DNA from: Acorus gramineus | Taxonomy: Eukaryota; Streptophyta; Magnoliopsida; Acorales; Acoraceae | DNA length: 64,000 nt | Assembly: GCA_030737835.1 (NCBI GenBank) | Contig: CM060855.1 | Location: 8,719,434 to 8,783,433 of the forward strand | Direction of reading: 5' to 3' | Shown here: one piece after another, positions 1 to 13,100 of the stretch | How the letters are laid out: each line of letters starts with the position of its first letter | How positions within the stretch are numbered: the first letter of the stretch is position 1 | Position numbers and translations under genes: made by a program | The notes under the pieces: generated by a model | What the model saw: the letters and a program-made list of their open reading frames with translations, nothing else | What the model was told of the DNA's origin: nothing | Database searches by the model: none

Positions 1-1007
1 TTGAAAATTTTACCACAAAAATGAAGTTGTTGATTAAATAATGATCGTTCAAATATGATATAGTCAAAAAAGGAAAAAAAATCGTAATTGAATGTCCCCA
101 CGCACGGTTCCAAAGAAGGCATTATTAACCATTTGCATTAATTTCGTTTGAGAAGTTACAAAAGTCAAATAAGGGGCATAAATGAAAATTCAAACCATGC
201 TATGTCATAGAGCTTACATAGGGCATATGAATTGGGGCTTGTCAATTATTTTCCCAAAAAAAAATATCACATGTCCAAAATGATTGGGTTATTTTTTTTT
301 TAGAAATTCTTGGGCATATTTATTTTAATTACAACATTAAAACAGATCATGTCCGAATTTGCGTACGACGGGTGGAAGAGATAGAAAAAGGTAAACAAAA
401 ATAACAAACCAAACAAAGCTTTCGGGTTGATAAGATGTCAACCCGAGCCCGAGCTAATGAAATGTATCATACTCCATGATATGCATGGCATTCTCACCCA
501 CCTGAATGCGAGCGACCTCAGCAATCCCAGTCTCCATTCGCAAATCAATCTCTCCACGGTATCCCACATGTTTTCAAATTAAAAGGTTGATCCCCTGAAC
601 ACCATCACATTTCTCTTGCACCAAATGGCCTATGCACACGGAGCACGATTGAGAGTTGTCCCCTTTCAACTTCATGTGCGCCGCTGCCTCCCACAGCTCC
701 TGAATAGATCGGAAAGCAAAATGATTGGGTTATTGGTCCGCTTTGAGATAAAAATTTAAACAATTTAGTGATTTAGATAGATTACAATAAAAATAAAACA
801 TGTTATTCTATCTCTTATCTTCTAGGAGTGATTTCAATTGTTTTAGGGATTTTTAGTTTTAAGTTTTTGTAAATATTTCTATTTAGGGATTGATCCCTCC
901 ATTCTTCATATTTATTTTTAAGTCCTCATATTCAATCGTCTATTTGATTTTTAGTCCATCCGTCAAACGTCCGTTCATATACCGTCAATTTGTAAAATGT
1001 GATTTTA
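1..1007. repeat. Direct duplication, copy 1 (left edge)
   Basis: This stretch is repeated almost base for base at 2087-3092, an offset of about 2,085 bp. Both copies start at TTGAAAATTT and end at a shared TGTGATTTTA. Differences are scattered single bases and 1-bp indels, so the duplication is fairly recent. The left end may continue outside the window. It holds a small hairpin (CGGGTTGA...TCAACCCG, about 423-445) and a degenerate exon on the minus strand. Confidence 0.9.
454..735 (-). pseudogene. Degenerate exon-like fragment, copy 1
   Basis: Read on the minus strand from about 735, one frame runs as ELWEAAAHMKLKGDNSQ, then a Cys-containing stretch (SCSVCIGHLVQEKCD). It then meets a single TGA and continues in the same frame as EIDLRMETGIAEVARIQ up to a TAG at 454-456. 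A TATTCAG acceptor-like site precedes ELWEAAA. One stop in about 85 codons, with protein-like composition, suggests a terminal exon that has lost function. I do not recognise the family. The second copy at 2539 carries the same stop, so the lesion predates the duplication. Confidence 0.35.
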
Positions 1008-2086
1008 CCAGCCCTACCTCTGATGTGTCAAATTTTTATTAGTTGTCTAGTTAGCATTGATAAAAGAGTAAAAAAATAAAATATAAAATTACTCTTATTT
1101 AAATCACACGTTCACATGTCAAACCCTTCTATTTTTGTGTATGGTTTCTCCTTCTTAAACACATCCCAAAAAAATCTAATCGTTTTTTTTAAAAAAAAAA
1201 ATCATTTCGGCTGACCTGCTCATCTTCGACAAACGGCGTCACCACTACTGGATTTCTTTCATCGCTCTCTATCATATGAGAGATAGTTCGACTACGTTTT
1301 CAATCCTCTTCCACATTCCACCTTTTTGTAACTGACTTTTAGCGAAACACTAAGATCAGATGAAAAAAAGTCAGTTACATTTTGTGAATGTAACTTAGTT
1401 TTAAAATACATTACACAAATAGTTCAGTTAACTGACTTTTATTATTTAAGGTATGTAAATATCAGTTATATTTCAAAAATGTAACCAGCTTACAAAATAT
1501 AATACATAAAGGTTCATATTAGTTTGAAAATGTAACACAACCATATGTCAATATAACATCAAAACACTATAAATCTTCCAAAAAACATATTTGACATCGA
1601 ACACCAGATTCAAAAAAAAAATTGTAAATAAAAGTCAGATCAAAGATTGCCATATTTAATATCAAACAACAGAATCAAGAAAAAAATTGCGAATATAACT
1701 TGGGTTAAAATACAAAATCCATATAATAAGTTAGTTACATTTACAAATCCATGAAGTTAGTTACAAAATTCAATACAAACATCCATATAATAGTTAGTTA
1801 CATTATTTGTCACATGGGTATGCATATGTAACTGACATTCAAATGTCAAACAACGGATATGCCGTATTGAAAACCACATTTGACATCAGAAACAACCAGA
1901 ATTAACATTAAAAAACAGGAAAAAAATGAAACAATTGAAAAACATACAATAAAACAAACACCACACCTGAATCGGCAGACATTTTAATGATAGCCAAACT
2001 GTTCTGTTTTTTTTTTCTAATCAGATTAGACGTTTAAAAAAGTCGTCCAAAAAATCAAATCCAATTGCAATCTCAAATTTTTTTTT
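1008..2086. other. Unique spacer with dispersed GTTACAT/ATGTAAC motifs
   Basis: This AT-rich DNA lies between the two 1-kb copies. From about 1320 to 1860 it is a degenerate patchwork of AGTTACATTT and its complement ATGTAAC, with TCAGTTAACTGA-like palindromes. No convincing coding frame was seen. If the duplication unit is 2,085 bp, this belongs to the first unit and is absent from the second. Confidence 0.5.
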
Positions 2087-3092
2087 TTGAAAATTTACCA
2101 CAAAAATGAAGTTGTTGATTAAATAATGATCGTTCAAATGTGATATAGTAAAAAAAAGGAAAAAAATCGCAATTGAATGTCCCCACGCACGGTTCCAAAT
2201 AAGGCATTATTAACCATTTGTATTAATTTCGTTTGAGAAGTTACAAAAGTCAATTAAGGGACATAAATGAAAATTCAAACCATGCTATGTCATAGAGCTT
2301 ACATAGGGCATATGAATTGGGGCTTGTCAATTATTTTCCCAAAAAAAAATATCACATGTCCAAAATGATTGGGTTATTTTTTTTTTAGGAATTCTTGGGC
2401 ATATCTATTTTAATCACAACATCAAAACAGATCATATCCGAATTTGCGTACAACGGGTGGAAGAGATAGAAAAAGGTAAACAAAAATAACAAACCAAACA
2501 AAGCTTTCGGGTTGATAAGATGTCAACCCGAGCCCGAGCTAATGAAATGTATCATACTCCATGATATGCATGGCATTCTCACCCACCTGAATGCGAGCGA
2601 CCTCAACAATCCCAGTCTCCATTCGCAAATCAATCTCTCCACGGTATCCCACATGTTTTCAAATTAAAAGGTTGATCCCCTTAACACCATCACATTTCTC
2701 TTGCACCAAATGGCCTATGCACACGGAGCACGATTGAGAGTTGTCCCCTTTCAACTTCATGTGCGCCGCTGCCTCCCACAGCTCCTGAATAGATCGGAAA
2801 GCAAAATGATTGGGTTATTGGTCCGCTTTGAGATAAAAATTTAAACAATTTAGTGATTTAGATAGATTACAATAAAAATAAAACATGTTATTCTATCTCT
2901 TATCTCGTAGGAGTGATTTCAATTGTTTTAAGGATTTTTAGTTTTAAATTCTTGTAAATATTTCCATTTAGGAATTGATACTTCCATTCTTCATATTTAT
3001 TTTTAAGTCCTCACATTCAACCGCCTATTTGATTTTTAGTCCATCCGTCAAACGTCCGTTCATATACCGTCAATTTGTAAAATGTGATTTTA
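2087..3092. repeat. Direct duplication, copy 2
   Basis: Second copy of 1-1007 in the same orientation, with only scattered substitutions (for example CCTGAACACC in copy 1 against CCTTAACACC here). The downstream flank (TTTTTAAGTCACTATAAAC) differs from that of copy 1. Confidence 0.9.
2539..2819 (-). pseudogene. Degenerate exon-like fragment, copy 2
   Basis: The same minus-strand frame as at 454-735, with the same internal TGA and terminal TAG (2539-2541). One difference changes a Gln to a Lys codon. Family not recognised. Confidence 0.35.
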
Positions 3093-4176
3093 TTTTTAAG
3101 TCACTATAAACTATGTTATTTAGTGATCAGCCCCTCCCTTCTTCATATTTTATTTTAATTCCCTAATTTTAAATATTTTTTTCTTATTAGTCCATGGACA
3201 AAAATGAAAACATGTGTAACCTGAGTTTTGAACTATAAAAATGACTGAGTTTAACATTTTCTTAAGGAAAATGATATGTTTAGCCTCCCGTGTAGCCCCA
3301 ATTACAGTGCATACCATTTTTTTTTTAAAAAAAAAGCATGCAGTCTTCTATTGAAGTTCATATTGTTATATGAATTGAAATACATATTGAGATACACTAG
3401 TGTATTTTTTTTAGTTGAAAAAATGATAAAAAAAAATTGCGCCATTCATTATGATAGAATAACATAGATATATCAAAAATTATTTCAGCAATATGATAAT
3501 AAAAAGGGTCATTGAATTTTACTTGAGCTTAATTTAGAGTTCGCATCCTATCAAGACTAACCTCGATTAGTCACATCATTATTGAATTGTACAACCTATG
3601 AATACATATTCTATTGGATATTGAACTATACAATCAATTGTTAGATACATGTTCCACTCTCCTATTGGATTATGTTAAGCTATTAAATAAAACATGAATT
3701 TTTTAATACAATCATTATCTAATATGAGAGTAGAATATGTATCTAATAATTAATTATGCAGTTTGATTATCGTATAATTTTATTTATATGTAATTTAATA
3801 CTTATCCGAGTCGAAAGTCAGTCCTGACTTATAATCCTGTTTGATTTTGACGTGCAGTACATTCGGCCCAGGAGAAAAAAAAAAAACTCAAATAAACCGA
3901 TCATATAATATAAGCCAAGAAAAGGCGCGTTTATTGAATGCTGACCGGTCAAACTCCCTCCCTCGCTTACCTCAGTCAAACAAACTCAACTTCAACTCAA
4001 ATCTATTAAAACTCACTCTTTTTAACTCTTATGAATCGTTCCCCAGAACATATTATTATATTATCTATAAAAAAAACACGTTCAAGTGATCAAGTAAAAC
4101 AAGAAAAGGAATACCAAAAGAGTCATCACCTCTCAATCGAGAGAACCCCAAAAAAAACCACCCGAAATCGATCGAT
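3093..4176. other. AT-rich upstream region of the kinase gene
   Basis: Apart from low-complexity A/T tracts I see nothing until the kinase start codon. The last about 80 bp before 4177 (CACCTCTCAATCGAGAGAACC...ATCGATCGAT) look like its 5' leader. No clear TATA box could be fixed. Confidence 0.4.
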
Positions 4177-7100
4177 ATGGACCTGAAGAAGAAGAAGAAG
4201 AGCCCGAAACGGAAGCTCGAGAGACGCAACGCCGTCAAGAACATCGACTACGACCCCTCACAGTCACCCTACGCCGACACCTTCCCTTCCGGCAACGGAG
4301 CCGTCGGCGGCGCCACCCGATCACGGTCGCTCGACCTACCCCAGACCCTCTCCTCCGCCTTCTTCACCGAACAGAAGAGTTTCCGTGTCGAGGGCAACTC
4401 GGAGGGGCAATTCGCGCTCCTCTGCCAGAACCTCGGCCTCTCCGGTCCTGAGGACTTCGCCATCCCCACAGCCGCCTGGGAGGCGGCCCGCCGTTCCCGC
4501 TCCTCCTCCGAATTCCTCCCATCGGAGGCTCCGGCGCCTCGGTCGGCTGGTCCTGTGTCGGATCCCCTTCCATCGCCGCCTGATTGGGGTGGTGGCGTTG
4601 ATTTGGTGGAGGCGTTTAGGGTTAGGGTTTCTGTGAGTCCTGGGGGCGTGGGAGGGATCAAGGGGGCGAGGCCGCCCTCTCTCACTCCTCCGCCGTCGAT
4701 GTCGCTGCCGTCGGATTTTCACAAATTGATCTCGACTTGGGATATCTTCAATTCCCTGGCACCGGACGCGGATGATGGTCGGAGAGAGGGGCAAGTGAAG
4801 GACCAGAGCTCTTCGGAGGGAGAGGAAGAGGAGGAGGAGGAGGAGGAGGAGGTTGGCGTGGGAGCAGAAAATGGGCACAGGGTTGAGGTTGGGGAGACCT
4901 CGGCTTCGACGTCGAATGAAGATGAGGACGCATCGAGCACGAACACGGAGGGTGCGTTTAATATCTCACCTGTTGGGAGGTTGAAGCGCGACATTCGGGG
5001 TTGGATGAAGGGGAGGCTGCTCGGGAGCGGGTCGTTTGGGACCGTCTATGAGGGCATCAGCAGGTTGGTTGTTCTATATACATTCCTTTTCTTGGGGCAA
5101 TTAGAGCCTACCCTACAGCATGGATTATGTTTCACTTGATGCATGAACAATCTAAATGTTATTGCGTAGGGTGTACTTAATCTACCGACCCTGGAATACT
5201 TTGGTGGCTGTGGAAGATGTGATGGTAGGGTGATAGTGGAAAACGGGCTTCTAAATTTGGTATGCTTTTGTGGTTTGGAGAATAATGGGGCCACAGGATG
5301 TCATTTTGGGTTTATGGGGAATTAGTGAGGTTCCGAGAAATGGGTTGGGTAGCTAAGGAGAAGAAGAAGAAATGTTTGAATAGCAAGATTGAGACACCAA
5401 TCAAATTCATTTTTTTGTCGTTTTTTCCTTCGCTCTGTCTATTAGGGTTCATACAAATTCCAGTAGGCAGATGGGAAAAATGACTAAGGTGTTTAGGATT
5501 AGAGCTGGTTGGATGAAGCTAAACGTAACTATCTAATCAACTTCGTTTTATGTCAAAAAGTGCCAATTATCAATACTGTTTCATAGATTTCGAATATAGA
5601 TCTGGATGTTCACATGGTATTCAATTTTTTACCTCCTCATGCCCCTCTAAACCAAGCGGGCAATAAGTTTGATGGACAATGAGGTGTGTTTGTATAAATA
5701 ATGACATGCATGCAAAGAACAATGAAAAGTTGAAGGGTTACTTCCCGAGGGATGAGTGGATGCCAAATTGCTATTGATCTTTATCAAGGGGTTCCATGCC
5801 TACTAAAGTGGAGATACAATTCTATAACACTGGAAGAAGGCTAGCTATATTTCATGAATATAGAATGTTGATTGATCTGGCAGCAAATTGGGATTAGCTG
5901 CGTTTCTGAAATAAATCATACACTTAAACATGAAGCTCTATTCCACCAGTAGGTCTCATTTGACGGGGCTTATCTTGAACATTTGGAAATAGGCTCCTGA
6001 GAGTTTTTTTTTCTCCCATGATGGCCCTTCTACATGACATTAACCTTTCCTTGGATGCATGTCAGGAATTATGGCCTGGTAATGCTTATAGTGTGAGGGG
6101 GGATATACTTATATGCTAAAAGTCTACGATGTGATGCTTATAGTGTGAGGGGGGATATACTTATATGCTAAAAGTCTACGATGTGATATAAACTTCTGAT
6201 CCATAGAATTCTAGGATAACTGCATACATAGACAGTAATTCAAATGGGTTCTAGTTTATAGTGTATTAATACACAAATTTCAACTGTCTGTATTTTAAAA
6301 CAGTTTCATTGGTTTTGGAAAAAAATTCATATATTCAACTGTGCTCTAAAATGAACTTTGGTTTCTCTCTAATGGCACCTTCTTTCTTCTTTTTTTTGAA
6401 AAAAAGTGGGAACCCTACCACCCATAATTCTGTTAGAATTGATATTGGGTACAGTTCCTGCCATAAAGATAACAAAAAATGGGGACGCAGTAGATGAGCG
6501 AACTACAAAGTGACTACAAAAACAAAGAACCTAAAGCTGCTTAGGAATCGGACCCCTCATCCACCCAGCCCTGCTTCCTCTCTAGATCCGGCCCTCTTGC
6601 TTTAGGCCAGCACTTCCAATCTCCTGTGGGACGGTCTTACATACTGTACCCCAACTAGTTGGTCTAGTTTCTTTGCCCTTCCTTGATGAAGCATAGGGTG
6701 CTCTCCCAGAGGTGTTCCTCATACGGAATGGCTCCTTTGAATACCATTTCATTCCTCATGAGTCATACTAATGGCACCTATTCTTGAGGAATAAGATTAT
6801 GGAATATGAGAGCAGAATTAATAGAAGTAAATATGAGAGCAGAATTAATAGAAGCGAATGCGCCATAGTTATTTTTTTATATTTATTTTAGTGTAATTTA
6901 ATTAAATTGTCTCACTGAACAGAACTTTTTTTTTTTACATGGTGATCCAACAAACCTAATCTTTCAACAACTAGATTTTGCGTAGAGCTTTTTATTTGGA
7001 CAGGGGTTTTTTTTCCCCTCATTTTAAGTTTTTCTTCTTGCAATTCATGTATCAATATCTCGTGGGTGGAAGTGTTAGGTTAGGGATGGGAAGGAAGGTT

Positions 7101-10100
7101 TTAAGTTTTGTCCAACTGGCTGGCTAGTCAGACAAGCGGGTGATTAATGCTCTTTTTTTGGTGTCTCTGTTGTGTGTGTGTAAGCAAAGGTGGGAGCTTA
7201 CCACCAATATTTTTTTAACAAAAAAACATTACTAAACTTGTGTATACATGGGGGTTTTCTAGGAAAAATCTTAAATGGATGGGGGCATTGAGGCCTTACA
7301 TCCCAAGGGAGAAGGGGTGGAGGACAGGTTGATAAAGCATCTTTAATCAATCATCAAAACTGAAACAGCTAATGCCAAAGTCGGTCCCATATCTCTCCCA
7401 AAATCCCTGTACAGCCCCTGCAATAGCGCGTGTTGATTTTTGTATACTGTGGATCTTGGATGTATCTTGTTCCTCCTTTACCTTGGATGTTTACCACTTT
7501 GAATAAATTTAGTGGACATCTTACTCATTTCTTAAAAAATAGAAAAGCTACATGCATTAATCTTTTTTGGACAGTCGTGAACTTCTTATCTTCTTCTCAT
7601 CATCATCAGCAGCTGTTGTTTATAGTGGTCTAAAGTGCTTATTGTTCTCATATAAATTCATTTTTGCAGTGACGGATTCTTTTTTGCTGTAAAGGAGGTT
7701 TCATTACTTGATCAAGGAGACAATGCAAAGCAATGCATTTACCAACTTGAGCAGGTTAGGAAAAGTCATTACTTAGATATACTTCTTCGCAGTTAGTAGT
7801 TCAGAAGATCTGATTCTTCAGGAACAGGAATTCCTTTCAAGATTATTTTTGCTTGCATAGTTTGTTCTTCTCTGATGTCTGTTTATTATTTTAGGAAATC
7901 GCTCTTTTAAGTCAGTTTGAACATGAGAACATAGTGCAATATCTCGGCACAGAAAAGGTACCAATTCTTATACTTATAGATCATTATATAATGCTGATCC
8001 CAATATCATTAATTATATTCTAATGTTATATAATTCAAAATTTATAATCAACACCATGAACCCAATAATGCTATTTTGTTGGATGGATTCCTATACTTTG
8101 CATCAAGTTGTATAAAGATTCTCTTTGATCCCTGGTGTGTCAATGGAATATGGTTACATGATGAATTTTATCAAGTTCTATATCCCACTTCCTTTTGTTA
8201 TCTGCTCATTCTATGTGCAACTTTATATTTTTTTCCCATTTTCTACGTTTTTTATTGTTGAGCTTTTGACTAAGAAAGTAGATTATTCATGGTTTAAATT
8301 TTCTATCATGGGTATAGACGTATAGTGTTGTATTTCATCACTATTGCTTCATGTCATGAGGTTTGCTCTGCTCCTTTAGTACTAATTAATGAAGTCAACT
8401 GACATGGAAATATTCATTTCTTGGATGGAAATAATTCACCAGTTCATCATAAAATGGTAGTTAGAACCATGGAAAGAACTCATTCCTTGGACATCATGAT
8501 GAATCATGACTATATTATAATATCTTCAGCATTGGAGTGGTGCCTTCAATTTGCACGCATGTGACTGTGGCATCATGGTTGTTGCAAAGATCTCATGAAA
8601 TTTATCATCATGCAACAAACAGAATGTTTGTATTCAGTTAACTGAAATCTTAATATTACATATGACGTCAAGCAGGTTGCATCTCATGCAAAGGGCCCAT
8701 TGGATGCTCTATCCAAATGCAGTTAATATGGACTTAATCCTTGTCACATGGGCTGAATTGTGAAACGCATCATTTAGGAGTATGGCCTTTGCATGAGATA
8801 CAAGCTGTTTGGGGCATACTTTATAATGGATGGTGCAGATTATTGCTGGGTTTCTGTACGAGGATATTCTTGAGATTGTTGTACCAGCTTTTGTCATGAC
8901 AATTTGAACATATTGGTGGATTTGTGGATTTAGGTGAGGATCTAGGCTCTTTTTTTTTTTTTTTTTGGGGGGGGGGGGGGGGGTATCTGAGGTATCCCTA
9001 ACACTTTTGAGATAAGGACCATTTTTTTTTCCCTCCGGGTGTTAATACCGACCCACACAGAAGTTTCCTTACAAATTCCAGGCTAAGTCAGGGCCTCGGG
9101 GTGGGAGTCGAACATGTGTTGATGGGAGCATGCCTATGATTCTGGCTAACTCACCCACATTCTGGTGGGTAAAAGGAATTTTCCATTAGTTGTTGCAACC
9201 ACAAGGAGGATCTGAGTTGATCATCAATTACCCTCATTACATGGATACATTAACTCAAACCTTGAAATCCATTAGGGGTGGAAGGAATTTGTCCTTGATT
9301 TGAATTATCAAGAAGTGAATGTCAAACCATTTATGTTATTTTAACTCTTATTATTATTATAATCTGATCTGATACAATCATATGTTGGTGCCATGACCTT
9401 GATGTGATTTCGTCTTATTAGATAATGTTTGGACATAGTGATCATAGAGAAAAATGTATGATTATCTGTATCTAACAACTCTGACACTGAAAGGTTCTAT
9501 AACTATTAGTGTCAATCTGGAAATTGTTAATAAAAAATAAAAATCTTGAAGTCATTGCTAAATTCTTATAGAATATCTTGAACTGTTTTTTGGTCCTGTG
9601 ATTGAACACTTTCTTGAATAAATGTTATATATAATATATCACTATGAAAGGCCATGAGATTCCGTGAAGGTAATAAAATTATCTGATGGAATCGACTTGC
9701 CCTATACTAACTATATATTACATCCAAGGCATGTGGCAATGTCAGCATGACTGCACCAATATATATTGGGCAATAGAAACTAAAAGTAGTAAAAGACAGT
9801 TTCTTCTTCTTTCTTGCCTTCCTGGCAGTAGAAAGGTATGGATAGGAAGATTGGGAGGTGCTGTGTTTGTTCGGAATAGTAAGGACTAAGGACATACTGG
9901 CAATTTTGTCAATTGACAATTTTTATGCATTACCCTCGCAATATCACATCTATAGTAAAGAGGGAGCATGGAGGAGGATACAAAACTATGCTCAACTCTT
10001 GATTTTGTTTGAAGGATGTGGATAGTGTTTGACTTCTCAGGTCTTAATTTGAGAACAAGGAAACACTCCAATTTCTGCCCCTTCATAGCTCTATTATGTT

Positions 10101-13100
10101 GGTCATGAAAGCATGAAGTGAAATACACATGGAATCTATCATTAATACATGATATATAACAGTTTGGAGCTCGTCAATTGCTATAGGGATGCTTTTTTTA
10201 AAATTAATAAAAAAAAAGTTTCTTCTTTTCTTGCCTTTATCTTCTTTGAGAAAATTGTGGTTTTGCTGAGATCTTCTCATGAGGATTCACAAATTATCTT
10301 CAATATTGGGGGACTTTTTGATAGGACACCTCAATCACGCACTAGCTCAGCCAACTGGATTTGATGGGTGAAGAATGAGATCATTTAAATGTTTGATGGA
10401 AACGCTGACCTTAAATACTGGTTAGCTTATTTCACCTAAAAGGTGGAGTAATCTAACTGGATTTTATGGTTAGCTTACAGCATCCTTTTCCATTATATAT
10501 GAACTTCTGAAGAGGGAGAGATTTTTTCATGTTTTATAATTCCATCTCTAAGACCATTAATCTTTCTTTTTCTTTTTTTTCCTCATGTCATTGAGTTGCG
10601 CATTGTGGGGCCACTACAATCCTTCCTTCTCTGCTTTTTATCTCACATCATATTAAGTAGCAATAAGGAGATGGCACCCTATACTGAAATTTTTTTACCA
10701 CCACCTAGCTAAGCCCAGAAATCTCAATTGGTTGTAGAACAGCAGCCAAGTATATCAGGAGGATGCTGGACATCCTTGCATATGCTATATCTTGGGGCAT
10801 GGTGGTCTATTAATATAACAATTGTGTTTATATTTCCGTTGTATGTATCTATATCAGTTAATCTACAAGCGACTAATGAGGTTTCTTCTTTTCACAAGGA
10901 CAAGGAAGAAGCAAAACTACACATTTTTCTTGAACTTGTCACGCAAGGTTCGCTGGCCAAAACCTATGAAAGGTACCGTTTACGGGATTCCCAAGTCTCT
11001 GCATATACAAGGCAGATTTTAAATGGCTTGAGATATCTACATGATCGAAAAGTAGTTCACAGGTGAGTATTCTGATGGTGATATCATGTTTATCTTCCAT
11101 GGTAATCTGCATACTGTAGCTATAACAGGCTGTTCTGTACTTCTCTGTATATTCCTTGATATCCACCTGATTCAAAATGGTGATTTTTATGGGAGCATTT
11201 CATTCAAAATGTTATGGGCATTCATACCCTAACAGTATCATCTGAATTTTCTATTTTTATCTGAAGAATTTTTTTTTCTTCTTTCCTGTTCAATTTAAAC
11301 TTTTATTGTAAACCTATTGGCAGAATATGCTACTAGTATTGACTTCTGTAATGTCTTCTCCTATTTCATGCACAAAAACATTATGCAGGGGGAACAAAGA
11401 GATTATTTTTACAAAGGTTAGACATAGAAAGTACAAAAAAGGGGAGACTATATTGGCTATTGGTCCAAGTGTTGACTTTAATCTTATATGCCACTTGTTA
11501 AATAAATGCTAATCTGAATTATTTAAAAATGGATCATGGGCCTATTTTACAAGAAAGTTTAACCATGGATGCAAATTAAATAATATTAAGAATAAGATGA
11601 CGAAGCCTGAGAATGTCCTCTCAAAAAAATAAAAGTAAAAGAAGCCAGTTAATTAAAGGATGACATTAGAGCCTAGCTGTCTTGTATGTTTGCTTGTTCT
11701 TTGGAGAATACACAGAAAACAGATGATAGTCTATACCCATTGGTTTCAGAAAACACAATCAGGTTTGAAAAGAATTGTCCACATGAGCTTCTAAATATAT
11801 TGTTCCTAAATTAATATCCAATTAATAGGTAATTAAATGTGATTAGAAATATTCAAAATAGATCCATAATCATGGAGAAATCAATGTAAATTTGATTATC
11901 TTAATTATGAGTATCCAAATTTTATATCACATTAATTGTTTCCTTTTTTTTAACTTTCCTTCCCAAAAAATGGTTGATTTTCTTGTCAAATCATCCTGCA
12001 TCAGTCCCCTCCACTTGTAGAGAACTTGTCCTCAAGTTCATAGCCATTGCTTTATCCTCCTCTTTGAATGTTTCAGAGTGTCGTTTGTCATTTTTCATTG
12101 CCCTAAACTTTGCATTGGACTTCTCATGTTGTTTTTCGTTCATGGATTCTTTCACAAAATCCTTGATGAAAAGAAAAGAGTGTCCCTCCATTTTTAAAGC
12201 TTTGGGAGATTTCTCATTCTTCATATGAACAATAGCAATGTTTCTAGCGTTGCATTGAGAGGATTCATTTACCTTGGGTGTGCACATCAACTGCTGAACC
12301 ATAAGAGATTCTCCTAGAGGACATATAGCTGGAATCTCTTCCTTCATATCTCCATCGTCCTCATCGACACCAACATACTCATGGTAGTTGGCATCCTCTT
12401 CTTCGACATCTTTGCTTAGTGCTAGATTCACGGTAGGACGATCTCTTTGAGGACATTGGTTGGATCGATGCCCTTGTTCTTCACATCGATAACAAACGAT
12501 CCTCTGCTCGAATTGGGACTCATATGGATCCCTTCGATTCATTGTATAAGCCATTGTGGTTGACGATGTAACTTCCCCACCATATCCTTTTCCTTTTTTC
12601 TAGGAATGCCTCGGTTGGCTGGTTTGTTTCAATACTCGAAATCAGAGTAGTCTTGTTGTCAGACGATGCCGTCGAGATTTGAAATTTTTTGACAATATCT
12701 TGGCCATACATTGAACTTCTCCTAGTTGAATGACTATGAAGAATTTCCCCCCACTCCGCCATCTTCACCGCATCTGATAACGTCCAAATAGGGTGCAAAG
12801 ACACCAAATCATTGATCGTCGGCTTCAACCCACTGATGTAACGAGCCACCCGTTGCGTCTCTGTTTCTACGATGTCGATGCTAGACGACAATTGATAGAA
12901 CTCTTCTGTATAGTTCCTCACAACCCAATTGCCTTGGCGGCAATTTTGGTATTGTTGGAACAAAATTTGATCATAGTCGACAGGGAGAAATAGTTGACGA
13001 AGAAGCTGCTTCATACGGTACCATGTCTGAATTGGACGCTTCCCATCCTGGTGCGAGATAATTGAAGTTGTTCCCACCACGCTGATACCCTGCCTTTAAG

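Noticed and set aside
1-3092. The two 1-kb copies as LTRs of one retroelement
   Set aside because: No TG...CA ends, no primer-binding site or polypurine tract beside the spacer, and no gag or pol in it.
4615-4631. Telomere-like TTTAGGGTTAGGGTTTC
   Set aside because: It lies in the coding frame of kinase exon 1 (a similar one at 34986 in aminoacylase exon 1); too short to be an interstitial telomere and explained by codons.
4269-4994. Several minus-strand and other-frame ORFs of 61-180 codons
   Set aside because: They overlap kinase exon 1. Their Arg/Pro-rich content is the shadow of a GC-rich coding strand.
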